From Zelonia costaricensis (Eukaryota; Euglenozoa; Kinetoplastea; Trypanosomatida; Trypanosomatidae): a stretch of DNA of 63,745 nucleotides. The position numbers were made by a program, and so were the translations under genes. This document shows, in pieces, positions 18,673-27,460 of the stretch. How positions within the stretch are numbered: position 1 is the first letter of the stretch; every line of letters starts with the position of its first letter. The stretch covers positions 1 through 63,745 of the forward strand of contig JASAOO010003444.1 in NCBI GenBank assembly GCA_030849075.1, read 5' to 3'. The notes beneath the pieces were generated by a model. That model was not told the origin of the DNA and did not search any database. It worked only from the letters and a program-made list of their open reading frames with translations.

Positions 18673-20295
18673 ATGACGGAGCTGGCGGAGGAGGTCAAAG
18701 AGCGCTTCGCGCTCTCGCTGTCCGTCGACTACGTGGAACGGTGCTTACAGGCAAAGGCGTCGTTGACAGCGCCGGAGCTTTATCAGAAGTCGCTTCGCGA
18801 GAATCTGCGCGATGTCTGCGGCACCAGTCTCTTGCCGTACGGCATCGCCACGCAGGCATCTGCCACGCTGCCGAATGCGGTCGTGCTGCAGATCAGCACT
18901 TCGCGTGACGCGACGCAGCCGCTGCGTCCCTGCGCCGACGTTTCCGACGAGGACGCGATCCTCAATGCGGCGTCTCAGCGCAACTCCGAGAAACGTCTGC
19001 TGCGGTTGCAGTTGACGGACGGCAAAGTTGAGATTCCGGCGCTGGAGCTGTCTACTCTGCGTGTGTTCAAGGGGATTCCTATTCCGGGGGAGAAGCTCTT
19101 GATTGACAAGGACACGCAGGTGAAGAACGGGTGCATCATATTGTCCGACAGCAACGTGACGCTGCTCGGCGGCGAGGTGCAGCAGCTCAAGCAGGACTTT
19201 CTGGCGCACCGGCGGCGCCTCGAGGCGGGATACCAGACGAGCAGTGGCCTCGATGGAGCTCCGCGCTTTGCGCCGCTTGAGGTAGGACGGCACTACCCCA
19301 GTGCGGTCACGCACAGTGGTGCGTCGACAGGCGCGTCGGCGCAAGTTGTCAAGCTCACCGCTGCCGGCTCCGATGAGAGCGGAAGGAGTCGCGGTGGTGC
19401 GGAACGCGGCGGGGGTGGCGGCCGAGGCGGTGGCGGGTACGGCGCGCAGCAGACTCGTGGCGGGCACGGCGTACAGCAAGGGGGTGGCGACGGGCACGGC
19501 GTGCAGCAAGGCAGCGGCGGGTACGGCGTGCAGCAAGGCGGTGGCGGGTACGGCGCGCAGCAAGGCGGTGGCGGGTACGGCGCACAGCAAGGCGGTGGCG
19601 GGTACGGCGCGCAGCAAGGCGGTGGCGGGTACGGCGCACAGCAAGGCGGTGGCGGGTACGGCGCGCAGCAGACTCGTGGCGGGCACGGCGTACAGCAAGG
19701 CAGCGGCGGGTACGGCGCACAGCAAGGCGGTGGCGGGTACGGCGCGCAGCAGACTCGTGGCGGGCACGGCGTACAGCAAGGCAGCGGCGGGTACGGCGCA
19801 CAGCAGAGTCGTGGCGGGTACGGCGTGCAACAAGGCAATGGCGGGCAAGGCAGCGGCATGTATGGAAGACCCAGTCAAAATACTGGTACCGGTGACGGCG
19901 CTGCAAGTGGTTGGGCTCGAAGCGGCGCGGATGGCTTCACGGACGGCTGCCAGGAGGGCGTCAGTGCCAGCGGCAGTGGTAGTCATCACGCTGGAGGTGT
20001 GTACGGCCGACAGCACGGCGGCCAGCAACGCGACGGCGGTTACGGAGAGGCCAGTTCGGGTGGCTTCGGGGATGGCGGCGGCCGCCGCGGGGGCGGCGTT
20101 TATGGCGGTCACCGCGGTGGTGGCGGGGGCGCTGGCGGATACGACCGAGGTCACGGTGGCGGTCGCGGACGTGGGGGCGCCGGCTACCGCGGGCGAGGCG
20201 GCAGTGCCCAGTACCACGTTGATGCCGCCGAGTCACAGCAGTCCAGCGAGAAGTTTCCCGAGGTCAACGAGGCCAATTTCCCTCGCCTGGTGTGA
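18673..20295 (+). CDS. RMI1/TDRD3-type OB-fold protein with Gly/Tyr/Gln repeats and RGG tail
   Basis: The 540-aa protein begins with a helical region and an OB fold at residues about 107-170. These match the RMI1/TDRD3 N-terminal domain: a Leu-rich strand ending LQLTDGKVEIPALEL, a GIPIPGEKLLI strand, and the closing SNVTLLGGEV. That domain binds topoisomerase III in both the DNA-decatenating RMI1 complex and the RNA-associated TDRD3-TOP3B complex. Residues 256-391 are 15 tandem copies of a 9-residue YGAQQGGGG-type unit. Residues about 445-515 form an RGG-like stretch, and the chain ends EANFPRLV. A long disordered RGG tail favours an RNA-linked TDRD3-like role over a pure RMI1 role, but this is inference. 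The ATG at 18673 follows a short predicted 5' UTR. Confidence 0.85.
   Translation: MTELAEEVKERFALSLSVDYVERCLQAKASLTAPELYQKSLRENLRDVCGTSLLPYGIATQASATLPNAVVLQISTSRDATQPLRPCADVSDEDAILNAASQRNSEKRLLRLQLTDGKVEIPALELSTLRVFKGIPIPGEKLLIDKDTQVKNGCIILSDSNVTLLGGEVQQLKQDFLAHRRRLEAGYQTSSGLDGAPRFAPLEVGRHYPSAVTHSGASTGASAQVVKLTAAGSDESGRSRGGAERGGGGGRGGGGYGAQQTRGGHGVQQGGGDGHGVQQGSGGYGVQQGGGGYGAQQGGGGYGAQQGGGGYGAQQGGGGYGAQQGGGGYGAQQTRGGHGVQQGSGGYGAQQGGGGYGAQQTRGGHGVQQGSGGYGAQQSRGGYGVQQGNGGQGSGMYGRPSQNTGTGDGAASGWARSGADGFTDGCQEGVSASGSGSHHAGGVYGRQHGGQQRDGGYGEASSGGFGDGGGRRGGGVYGGHRGGGGGAGGYDRGHGGGRGRGGAGYRGRGGSAQYHVDAAESQQSSEKFPEVNEANFPRLV
19438..19845 (+). repeat. 27-bp coding tandem repeat, 15 copies
   Basis: In-frame minisatellite encoding (Y/H)G(A/V)QQ(G/T/S)xGG units. 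Fourteen copies are 27 bp and the second is 30 bp. Copies 4-8 differ almost only by an alternating gcg/gca Ala codon (a 54-bp higher-order period). Copies 10-12 and 13-15 repeat an 81-bp three-unit pattern, HGVQQGSGG then YGAQQ then YGAQQ. This nesting indicates recent expansion by slippage or unequal exchange. Confidence 0.95.
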
Positions 20296-21002
20296 TTCAC
20301 AAAGCAAAGGTAAATGTCGCTGTGTTCTCGTTCGTCTGTGTTACACCGAGAGCGCCTGCGGAGGTGTGTTGCTGATGGGCAAGCTCGAGACTGCATGTGA
20401 TGAAGAACGATGTGTGTGCTGCAGAGCTGCAGAGAGTCAATAAACCGAAAGCAGCTTGGTGCCAGCGCCTTTTTGCTCGCACCGGATAGCATGCGGCTTC
20501 CACTGCCCTGCTGTGAAACACGCGCCACCCGGCACATGGTTCCTGGCATGCGAATCTTCGAGAGTGCATAGCTCCCTCTTCGGGTAATTCCCAACCGGCA
20601 TCGCCTCCATCTTCTTTTGTGTTCGGTGTTGCTTCTTCCAACAAAGAAAAACAACAACAACGCTGTGTGCACTCGTGCGGTGCGCGCACACACTCGCAGA
20701 CACACATACACAGAGATACACAACCGCACAGAGACTGACACACGCGCGATCCTTTGTTGCCGCGCTCTTCTGTTCACCCACGTCGGCGTGCTGAAGGGCA
20801 CCCCGTTCATCTCTTGTTTTGTTGCGGCTCTCGGCCGCTCCGATCGACCTCCAGAGCTCGCTGCAGCGCCGCTAGAAACTCGGCTTACCGGCTGTGGTGG
20901 TGTACGGCAGGCTCCACGTTGGACGGGGAGGCGGCTGTCGCGTAGGCACCGCCGAAGCCGTGCGAAGCGGTAGGCTGCGAGCAGCGTAGGCACTGTTAGC
21001 CG
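20296..21002 (+). promoter_or_regulatory. intergenic UTR region
   Basis: No gene is seen. CA-rich sequence lies at about 20686-20735 and a CAA-rich stretch at 20641-20660. A pyrimidine-rich stretch at about 20800-20840 precedes several AG candidates and would guide trans-splicing of the methyltransferase mRNA. Confidence 0.4.
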
Positions 21003-21785
21003 ATGCCCCGCATAGAATCCTCTGGTTGCGGGCTGATGGCCGGCGGAGACGATGCCAAGTACGCCGTTGTCGAGACTCTACGCCAGCAAGTGCGACAAGA
21101 TGCGCGCTACGTCTGGGTGGACTTGCCGTACTCCATTTCACCTGCGCCGCACCAGCTTCTAGTGCGGCAGCGCGGCGCAGTGGCCGATGCCAATGCGTCT
21201 GTGGGCGCCAATGTAGTGTCGCTGCTGGAAACGGATAGCATCCCACAGTATGTGTGGCCGGCAGCGACCCCAATGTGCCAGTGGGTCGCTTCTCACGCCG
21301 ACACGTTCAGAGGGAAGACAGTGCTCGAGCTGGGATGCGGCACTGGGGTGGTCGGTCTCGTCGCCGCGCAGTACGCGCACTTTGTCGTGCTGACGGACGG
21401 CTCGCCGATCTCGCTCGCACTTGTGCTCGAGAGCGTGGCGCAGAGTCGCCTAGACAACTGCGCCGTGGCACCGTTACGGTGGGGAAAGGCAGACCAGCTG
21501 GCGGAGATAAAAAGAGCGTGCGGCGTTGAGCATTTTGATGTCGTCATCGGCAGCGATGTCTTCTACTTCAACAACACGCTGAAAAGCGGCCTCGCAACTG
21601 CCCGCTCTGCGCTCGCGCGTGCAGACGGTGAGGCGGGTGTCTTCCTTTGCGGCAGCGTAGCCCGCTCTGACCGCATGGAGGTTGACCTTGAGGAGGCGCC
21701 GCCGCGTGAGGGGTTTTGCCTTGTCGAGGCCACGGTTCAAGATCCGTTCCGCTTGTACGTGTGGAAAGTGAGCGAGGCGGTCTAG
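21003..21785 (+). CDS. family-16 (METTL21-type) protein methyltransferase
   Basis: The 260-aa protein is a Rossmann-fold S-adenosylmethionine-dependent methyltransferase. Motif I is VLELGCGTGVVGL at residues about 106-118. The acidic motif II strand follows at VVLTDGS. The post-motif D185-V-F-Y188, preceded by FDVVIGS, is the DxxY signature of the METTL21/METTL18/VCP-KMT family of protein lysine or histidine methyltransferases. The upstream WPAA segment is the usual substrate/SAM-side motif of the family. The substrate cannot be read from sequence. An ATG at 21036 is an alternative start that would drop 11 residues without touching the domain. Confidence 0.88.
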   Translation: MPRIESSGCGLMAGGDDAKYAVVETLRQQVRQDARYVWVDLPYSISPAPHQLLVRQRGAVADANASVGANVVSLLETDSIPQYVWPAATPMCQWVASHADTFRGKTVLELGCGTGVVGLVAAQYAHFVVLTDGSPISLALVLESVAQSRLDNCAVAPLRWGKADQLAEIKRACGVEHFDVVIGSDVFYFNNTLKSGLATARSALARADGEAGVFLCGSVARSDRMEVDLEEAPPREGFCLVEATVQDPFRLYVWKVSEAV

Positions 21786-22708
21786 CTTCACGTGCGCAGG
21801 GGTGCACCGCGAGCCCGCTCTCAGGCGTGCGCGGAGTGGCTTCTGCGCGCCACGCGGGTCATCGCCGCGGTGATACTCTGGCGCTCTGGTGAAGTCCTAT
21901 GCAGACGCAGCGGCGCAGCCTCTTCGTGTCTTGGTAGCTCACTGCACCGGATGCAATTTAGCCGCGCCTCACACAAATCGACTCGCTTCTCGTTGGCGAT
22001 GAGGACACCCTCTCCCATCCTGTTCTTTTTTTTGTTCGACGTTGCCCTTCCCCTCTGCTCGTCAGGGGCACGACGTGCGCTGCGCGCAAGAGTGGGGCTG
22101 CTCCCACCGAGCTGCGTGACAAACGAAATAAGAAAAGCAAGACATGACTCGAGAGCACGTGAAAACAACGTGGAAGACGCCTCTCTGGCGTCCCGCCTCC
22201 GCGCCCAATGGACTCTGATACAGCTCGATGACGGGGCACTCACGCCGTTGCGACACGCCGTGTCTTGCGTAGTCAACTGCCATTTTTCTCCCCTCGCTCT
22301 CTCTCCCTTTCGCTGCCCGCACCTCAACGCAAACGAATTGCTGCCAACGGCTATGTAACCTGCCCTCTTTCCCGGCTGCGCATCGCTGTTACGGGCGGAC
22401 GCGCACACAACAACTTGCCGTGGTCACGGGGATACTCAGTTAGCCGCCTTCCACTACCCTCTCCTAGTGTTTGTGTGTCCTGTGCCTTCGCCCCTGTTTA
22501 CTCTTTCTCAGTTCACCTTTTCCTCTCTTTTCTGTGTGTTCATCAAAAACAACAACAAAAAAAAACGAAGTTCAAAAGCAGTTTCCGAGGTCTGGTTTCA
22601 GTACGCATCAAAAGTCAGCCATCGATCTTTCTCGCGCCCTCCTTAGCGAGTCTCTCAGCCCCTTTTTGTGTTTTAGCATCCTAGCTTTTCCGCGTCGAAC
22701 GCACCAAG
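21786..22708 (+). promoter_or_regulatory. intergenic UTR region
   Basis: No gene is seen. A T-run lies at about 22025-22035 and an A-run at 22556-22565. A strong pyrimidine tract at about 22447-22540 is followed by AG at 22569-22570, the likely spliced-leader acceptor for the pyrophosphorylase gene (5' UTR about 140 nt). Confidence 0.45.
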
Positions 22709-23848
22709 ATGTCCGCTTCCGATGGCCAAGGCATGCGCGCAGTGATCCTTGTTGGCGGCTTCGGCACTCGCCTTCGCCCGCTGACGCTGACGGCGCCCAA
22801 GCCACTGGTGCCGTTCTGCAACAAGCCGATGATCATTCACCAGATCGAGGCGCTCAAGGCTGTTGGTGTGACGGAGGTGATCCTGGCCGTGGCCTACCGC
22901 CCGGAGGCGATGAAGGCCGAGATGGACGTGTGGGCCGCGAAGCTCGGCGTCTCGTTTGTGTTCTCCGTCGAGGAGGAGCCGCTGGGCACGGCCGGCCCGC
23001 TGGCCCTCGCGCGCGATATCCTCCTGCAGGATGACAAGCCGTTCTTTGTGCTGAACTCTGACGTGACGTGCATGTTTCCAATGAAGGAAATGCTGGCGTT
23101 TCACAAGGCGCACGGATGCGAGGGCAGCATCATGGTTACGCAGGTGACGCAGTGGGACAAGTACGGCGTCGTGGTGTACTCGCCGCAAAACCACCAGATC
23201 GAGCGTTTTGTGGAGAAGCCGAAGGAGTTTGTCGGCGATCGCATCAACGCCGGCATTTACATCTTCAACAAGAGCATCCTCGACCGCATCCCGCCGCGCC
23301 GCTGCTCGATCGAGAAGGAGATCTTTCCCGCGATGGCGGCCGACAAGCAGCTGTACGCCTACAACCTGGACGGCTTCTGGATGGACGTTGGCCAGCCCAA
23401 GGACTTCATCATCGGCATGACAAAGTTCATTCCGTCGCTGGTCAGCGCTGGCCGGCGGACGGAGCAAGTGCAGACCGAGGCGGAGGCTGATCAGGCCAGC
23501 TCCCCGTACACCGTGAAGGGGGTCTGCGTCATCGACCCCTCTGCAAAGATCGGCGCCGGCGCCGTCATCGGACCGAACACGTCGATCGGCGCGAACTGCG
23601 TGATTGGCGAGGCGTGCCGCATCGACAACGCCGCGGTCCTTGACAACTCCAGGGTGGGCAAGGGCTCGATGGTCTCACGGAGCATTGTGGGGTGGAACAA
23701 CCGCGTCGGGAGCTGGTGCCACATCGAGGACGTGTCCGTGCTCGGCGACGACGTAGAGGTCAAGGACGGCATTGTCCTCGTGGGCACTCGTGTGTTGCCA
23801 AACAAGGACGTCGGCGAGCACCACTTTGAGCCGGCGATCATCATGTAG
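22709..23848 (+). CDS. GDPMP: mannose-1-phosphate guanylyltransferase (GDP-mannose pyrophosphorylase)
   Basis: The 379-aa enzyme makes GDP-mannose from mannose-1-phosphate and GTP, the donor for GPI anchors, lipophosphoglycan, N-glycans and mannan reserve in Leishmania. The nucleotide-binding signature is GGFGTRLRPLT at residues 16-26, followed by K31-P32. Next come the FVLNSDV metal/sugar site, the FVEKP loop with NAGIYIFNKS, and DGFWMDVGQPKDFI. Residues about 265-379 are hexapeptide repeats of a left-handed beta helix (IGAGAVIGPNTSIGANCVIG), ending VGEHHFEPAIIM. Length equals that of the known Leishmania enzyme. The ATG at 22709 is in a good context (accaagATGtcc). The protein should be cytosolic. 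Confidence 0.96.
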   Translation: MSASDGQGMRAVILVGGFGTRLRPLTLTAPKPLVPFCNKPMIIHQIEALKAVGVTEVILAVAYRPEAMKAEMDVWAAKLGVSFVFSVEEEPLGTAGPLALARDILLQDDKPFFVLNSDVTCMFPMKEMLAFHKAHGCEGSIMVTQVTQWDKYGVVVYSPQNHQIERFVEKPKEFVGDRINAGIYIFNKSILDRIPPRRCSIEKEIFPAMAADKQLYAYNLDGFWMDVGQPKDFIIGMTKFIPSLVSAGRRTEQVQTEAEADQASSPYTVKGVCVIDPSAKIGAGAVIGPNTSIGANCVIGEACRIDNAAVLDNSRVGKGSMVSRSIVGWNNRVGSWCHIEDVSVLGDDVEVKDGIVLVGTRVLPNKDVGEHHFEPAIIM

Positions 23849-25005
23849 GCCGGCAGCCGTGCGGGTGCGCGCGCGGCTGGTCAAGGTCTACGATGAGCGT
23901 GTGTGCTGCGCAGAAGGTGGGCGATTGTGATATCACTGATTCACAGTGTTGCGGCTCGAGGGGGGGGGCCTCCGCACCCACGCAGCTCCCCGAGCGCGGA
24001 AATGCGCGCGTTTGCTGACGTGCGCTTCCGTATGGCGGTGCTGAGTGCTCAGTGGTGGGTGGGTGCGTGGTCAAGGGCGCCGCCGCAGCAAGGGCGCGGG
24101 TCGAGAGCCCCTGTCGCGCACGTCACTTTGCACAAGAGACCGGTACGCCTTGCCTGCCCCTTCTCGCCGTGCGGCCGTTGACCACGGCTGTGAAACTCGT
24201 TGCAAAAGGTTGGTGTCGTTGTTGGCGCTGTCCAACTCCCTGGTTCTGGGCAAGGCGCTCGCGTCTTCGCTTTTGCTCTATCGCTGGCTTCGCTGGTGCG
24301 CGCCTCGTAACCAAGACGAAACACATTCTAAGTCACCTCCCTCTTCCCGTTCTCCTCTCCATTCATTGCCGCACACCTCACGCTTCTTCCCATTTCCTCT
24401 TTCCAGATCCTCCTCCGCATCGTTTGTCAAGGGTGAGTGTGTGCTGGTCTGTGCGTGTGTCTGTGTGTACGTGCCTCCCTTCGTCATTGTGCTTTTTTTC
24501 ACCCTGTCAGGGTGCGTGTGTCATCCATTGAGTGTCTCGTTTTGGCGGCAGCGTGTGCGCGTGCCCGTTTTCGAGTCGGTCTGCGAGGGTGTGGGTCTGA
24601 TTGCGTGTGTGTTTGTGTTGATACGGCTGGGAGTGTGGGCTCGTGAGTTTGCACCTCGGGTGTGTGAGGTGCTCCTCCTTCTCCGCGGTGGATGCCCCAC
24701 GGCACCCAGTTCTCGTTGTTGATCTCATGGTGTGCACACCGCACACGGCGTCGCGCCTTCGGTGTCCTCTTCCCTTCCTTTTGTTACTTTTTGTTTCCCC
24801 GGACCCGTTCGCTCTTGCCTCTTCCCCAGAATAGGTCTCTGCTGCTGTGCGTGTGCGGTGGGGTCTGTGCTGCCGTAGCATTGCTCCTGACCTCTCCGCG
24901 CGCGACCCGGCCCAAACTGCGGTTTGGAAACGGACCTGGCCGCATCCCTGCCTACGTCGGCTTTTGTCCGCGACGCGCTGGTTGTCGCAGGCCGGTGGCT
25001 GCATG

Positions 25006-25041
25006 GCTGAGGCGCAGCTGTGAGCGCTGAGGCGCAGCTGT
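25006..25041 (+). repeat. 16-bp direct repeat, two copies
   Basis: The sequence gctgaggcgcagctgt occurs at 25006-25021 and again at 25026-25041 (period 20 bp). It lies in the long spacer before the BEACH gene. Confidence 0.9.
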
Positions 25042-27149
25042 CGTGTCATGTCCGCGGCGGCGCGGCGACGTCGTCGTGGCGACCGCGCATTGTGCGTAAA
25101 GTTCGAGCAGTCGTGTACGACTCTGGTTGAGGCACGGGCCTCGAGGCCAAACACAGTCTTTACGTTGACAGCGCGCACCGGGGCCACGCGTTCGTTCTCC
25201 GACGCCGCTCAAGAAACCTGCGGTTTGCTGTGGCGCCTCCCTGCTTGACGCGTCTTCGCCGCGGGAGCGGTTGCGGTGCGTGCGTGCAAGGGCGTGTGCA
25301 TGCAGGAGCGGCTTGTGTCGGTAGATGGACTGCCACTCAGTGCGGGTCGCAGAAGTAGCCCGGGAAGGTCTGGTGAGCAGCTGATGGGGCTCTCGTTCTC
25401 TCGCGCCGTTGTTCTACTATCCTCTACGGTACCTGACCCTACTGCAGCCCCCTGCAAGTCTTCTCCATCGCGGCGTGCTTTGCCTTCGCATGGTGCAGCT
25501 CGTGGAGGGCTACCGTGCGTCTCGAAGGGCACGGGCGGGCTTCTCTGGTCGTGCGCAGCTCTCATCTTATCGTGGTCCAGGGCCTTGGCACCAATTCAGC
25601 CGCGCTGTTCTCACTCCGGCAGCGGCGGCGTCCTGGTGAGAGTCGCGCACGCCGATCGCCTCGCGAACTCCCTCTTCCTGCTTCCTGACGCGAACCCGGC
25701 GGGAGCAGAGAGAGCACACCTCATGCGGTGGTGGCGAGCGCCTTAAAGGAGAGATAGCGTCGCTTCGCTGAGTCTTTCAAACAGGGTCGTGCTCGCGCTT
25801 GCTCAGAGGGTGGCGGCGGGAGCGACATTGCGGATTCCCGCACGCTCGGCACCTCCCCCCCGCCCCCCTTGACGCTGTGCTCTGTGCTCATCTCTTGCTG
25901 GCACGCTGTGCCTCTTCCGTTGCCGTTCGCGACTCTGTTCACCTTTATGCGGCCACTTTCTTTGCTTGCGCGCTGACCTTTCTCTTTGTGTTGACTCCTC
26001 ATCTCGAGCTGGCCTGCGCGTTTCTTCGTTTTTCCTCTGTTTTTCTTTTTGGCGTGCGCGTCGACTGGCGCATCGACAACAATACGCAAGAATCGGATGG
26101 GGCCACGCCGTCGCTCTAGGAGGTGCACTCAGCCCTCCCTCCTCCCCACCGACACTCCTCGTTCTTAGTGGTCCCTCCCGTTTGTTCTCTCTTCTTCAAT
26201 TGATCCTGCGTTGAGTGTTGTTTTTGTTTTGGTCCCTCTCGCTTCCGCGCTACGCCCCACCGCCCACGTCTCTTCCGTCTTCCCTGGACTGCTGACTGCC
26301 AGTTCATCCTCCGCCATCTATCAGCTCTCGAACGCGGGCGGTCCGGACAAGTGAACGACGGACGGATAGGTGTGCGTGCGATTGTGCGAGTGGGGTAAAC
26401 GTGTGTACTTGTGCGGGCTTATGTCTCACCGCGTACTGATTTCGGGAGGCCCCCATACGCACGTTTATATATCGACCCTGGGAACTGTCCACCGCAATCT
26501 CAAAAAAAAAAAAAAACGAACAAAGAAACTTGCGACGACGACGAAAAAGACAGCTCTGCAAGAGCGTAATCGGGGACGTGTGTCCCCGACCGCGCCTGAA
26601 ACCTAGATCGACATGTGGAGACCGACCTGCAAAAGACCAGGGCTCTTGCTGGTCAGATGCGCGTATGCTGAGTGGTCTCCATGTGCGCTTGTGTGGTCGG
26701 TCGGCGGAGGGGGAGGGGGATGGGCGGTGTGAATGAGCTTGCCGTGCTGTTTGACGAGCTCGCCGCTGCTGCCAGGTGATTTGCTATCCGTGTAAGGGGC
26801 CTATCACGGTGTCTCGTAGTCCACGGGGGGCTACGCAGGTATACACACAGCTGCGAGAGCCGCTTCTCCATCAGGGGTGTTTGAGGGATGCACAACTACT
26901 GCGATTTCTCTTCTTGTACTTGCAACCGCCCTTCTATCGGTGTTTTACTCGGTGCCGGTTGCCGGTTTGGGTACGGTGGAGTCGCGCAAAACGGTTTCCT
27001 GCTCCGTTATCTGACCCCGTGCGTCACGATCTCGCGTTTGTCCGTGAAACGCAACACTCGCACACGTAAAGCGTACCGTAGGCGTTCTTAGACGCTCGTA
27101 CGCGCTTACCTTCTCCCCCAACACCCACATCCACTATCACCCACCCACC

Positions 27150-27173
27150 CGCACACACACACACACACACACA
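27150..27173. repeat. (CA)n microsatellite
   Basis: Uninterrupted CA dinucleotide run of about 11 units in the 5' spacer of the BEACH gene. Confidence 0.85.
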
Positions 27174-27460
27174 GACCCGCAAACGCTGACAAACACACGC
27201 AAGTGTTTGCTTGCGTGATCGATGGTGGACGCGCCTGTGGCGTCCTCACGTCTCATAGGCTCCCTCCCCCTCCCCCACTTTCACCTCGTGTGCGGCCCCG
27301 CCTGCACCAGCATCGCCGAGAGCTGTGTCGTTCTTTTTTTTTTTTTTCTGCTTGGCTTGCAGAGCTATCGTGTGCGCATCGACCAACGGTGCGTGCGTCA
27401 TCCTCATCCGCACGTGTCCGCTGACGTTGGCGGCGGCGGCCACCTCGCATCGCGACACAC

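Larger units (their letters stand above)
23849..27460 (+). promoter_or_regulatory. 3.6-kb gene-free spacer
   Basis: No gene-like frame is seen. Features present: a G-run at about 23960-23968, TG-rich sequence at about 24430-24475, a 16-bp direct repeat at 25006-25021 and 25026-25041, a C-run near 25857-25867, an A-run near 26503-26517, a CA microsatellite near 27150-27173 and a T-run at about 27332-27347. The AG at 27361-27362 is the likely acceptor for the BEACH gene (5' UTR about 100 nt). The rest could be a long 3' UTR of the pyrophosphorylase mRNA, a long 5' region, non-coding RNA, or degenerate retroposon sequence; I cannot tell which. Confidence 0.4.

Noticed and set aside
18745..20217. 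490-codon minus frame and a 380-codon alternative plus frame across the repeat array
   Set aside because: The array is built mostly of 27-bp units, a multiple of three without stop codons, so several frames stay open and give simple repeats. Only the first frame carries the RMI1-type domain.
24045..24722. 225-codon plus-strand frame in the long spacer
   Set aside because: It is biased to Ser, Leu, Cys and Val from translated pyrimidine and TG-rich DNA; no start context or domain.
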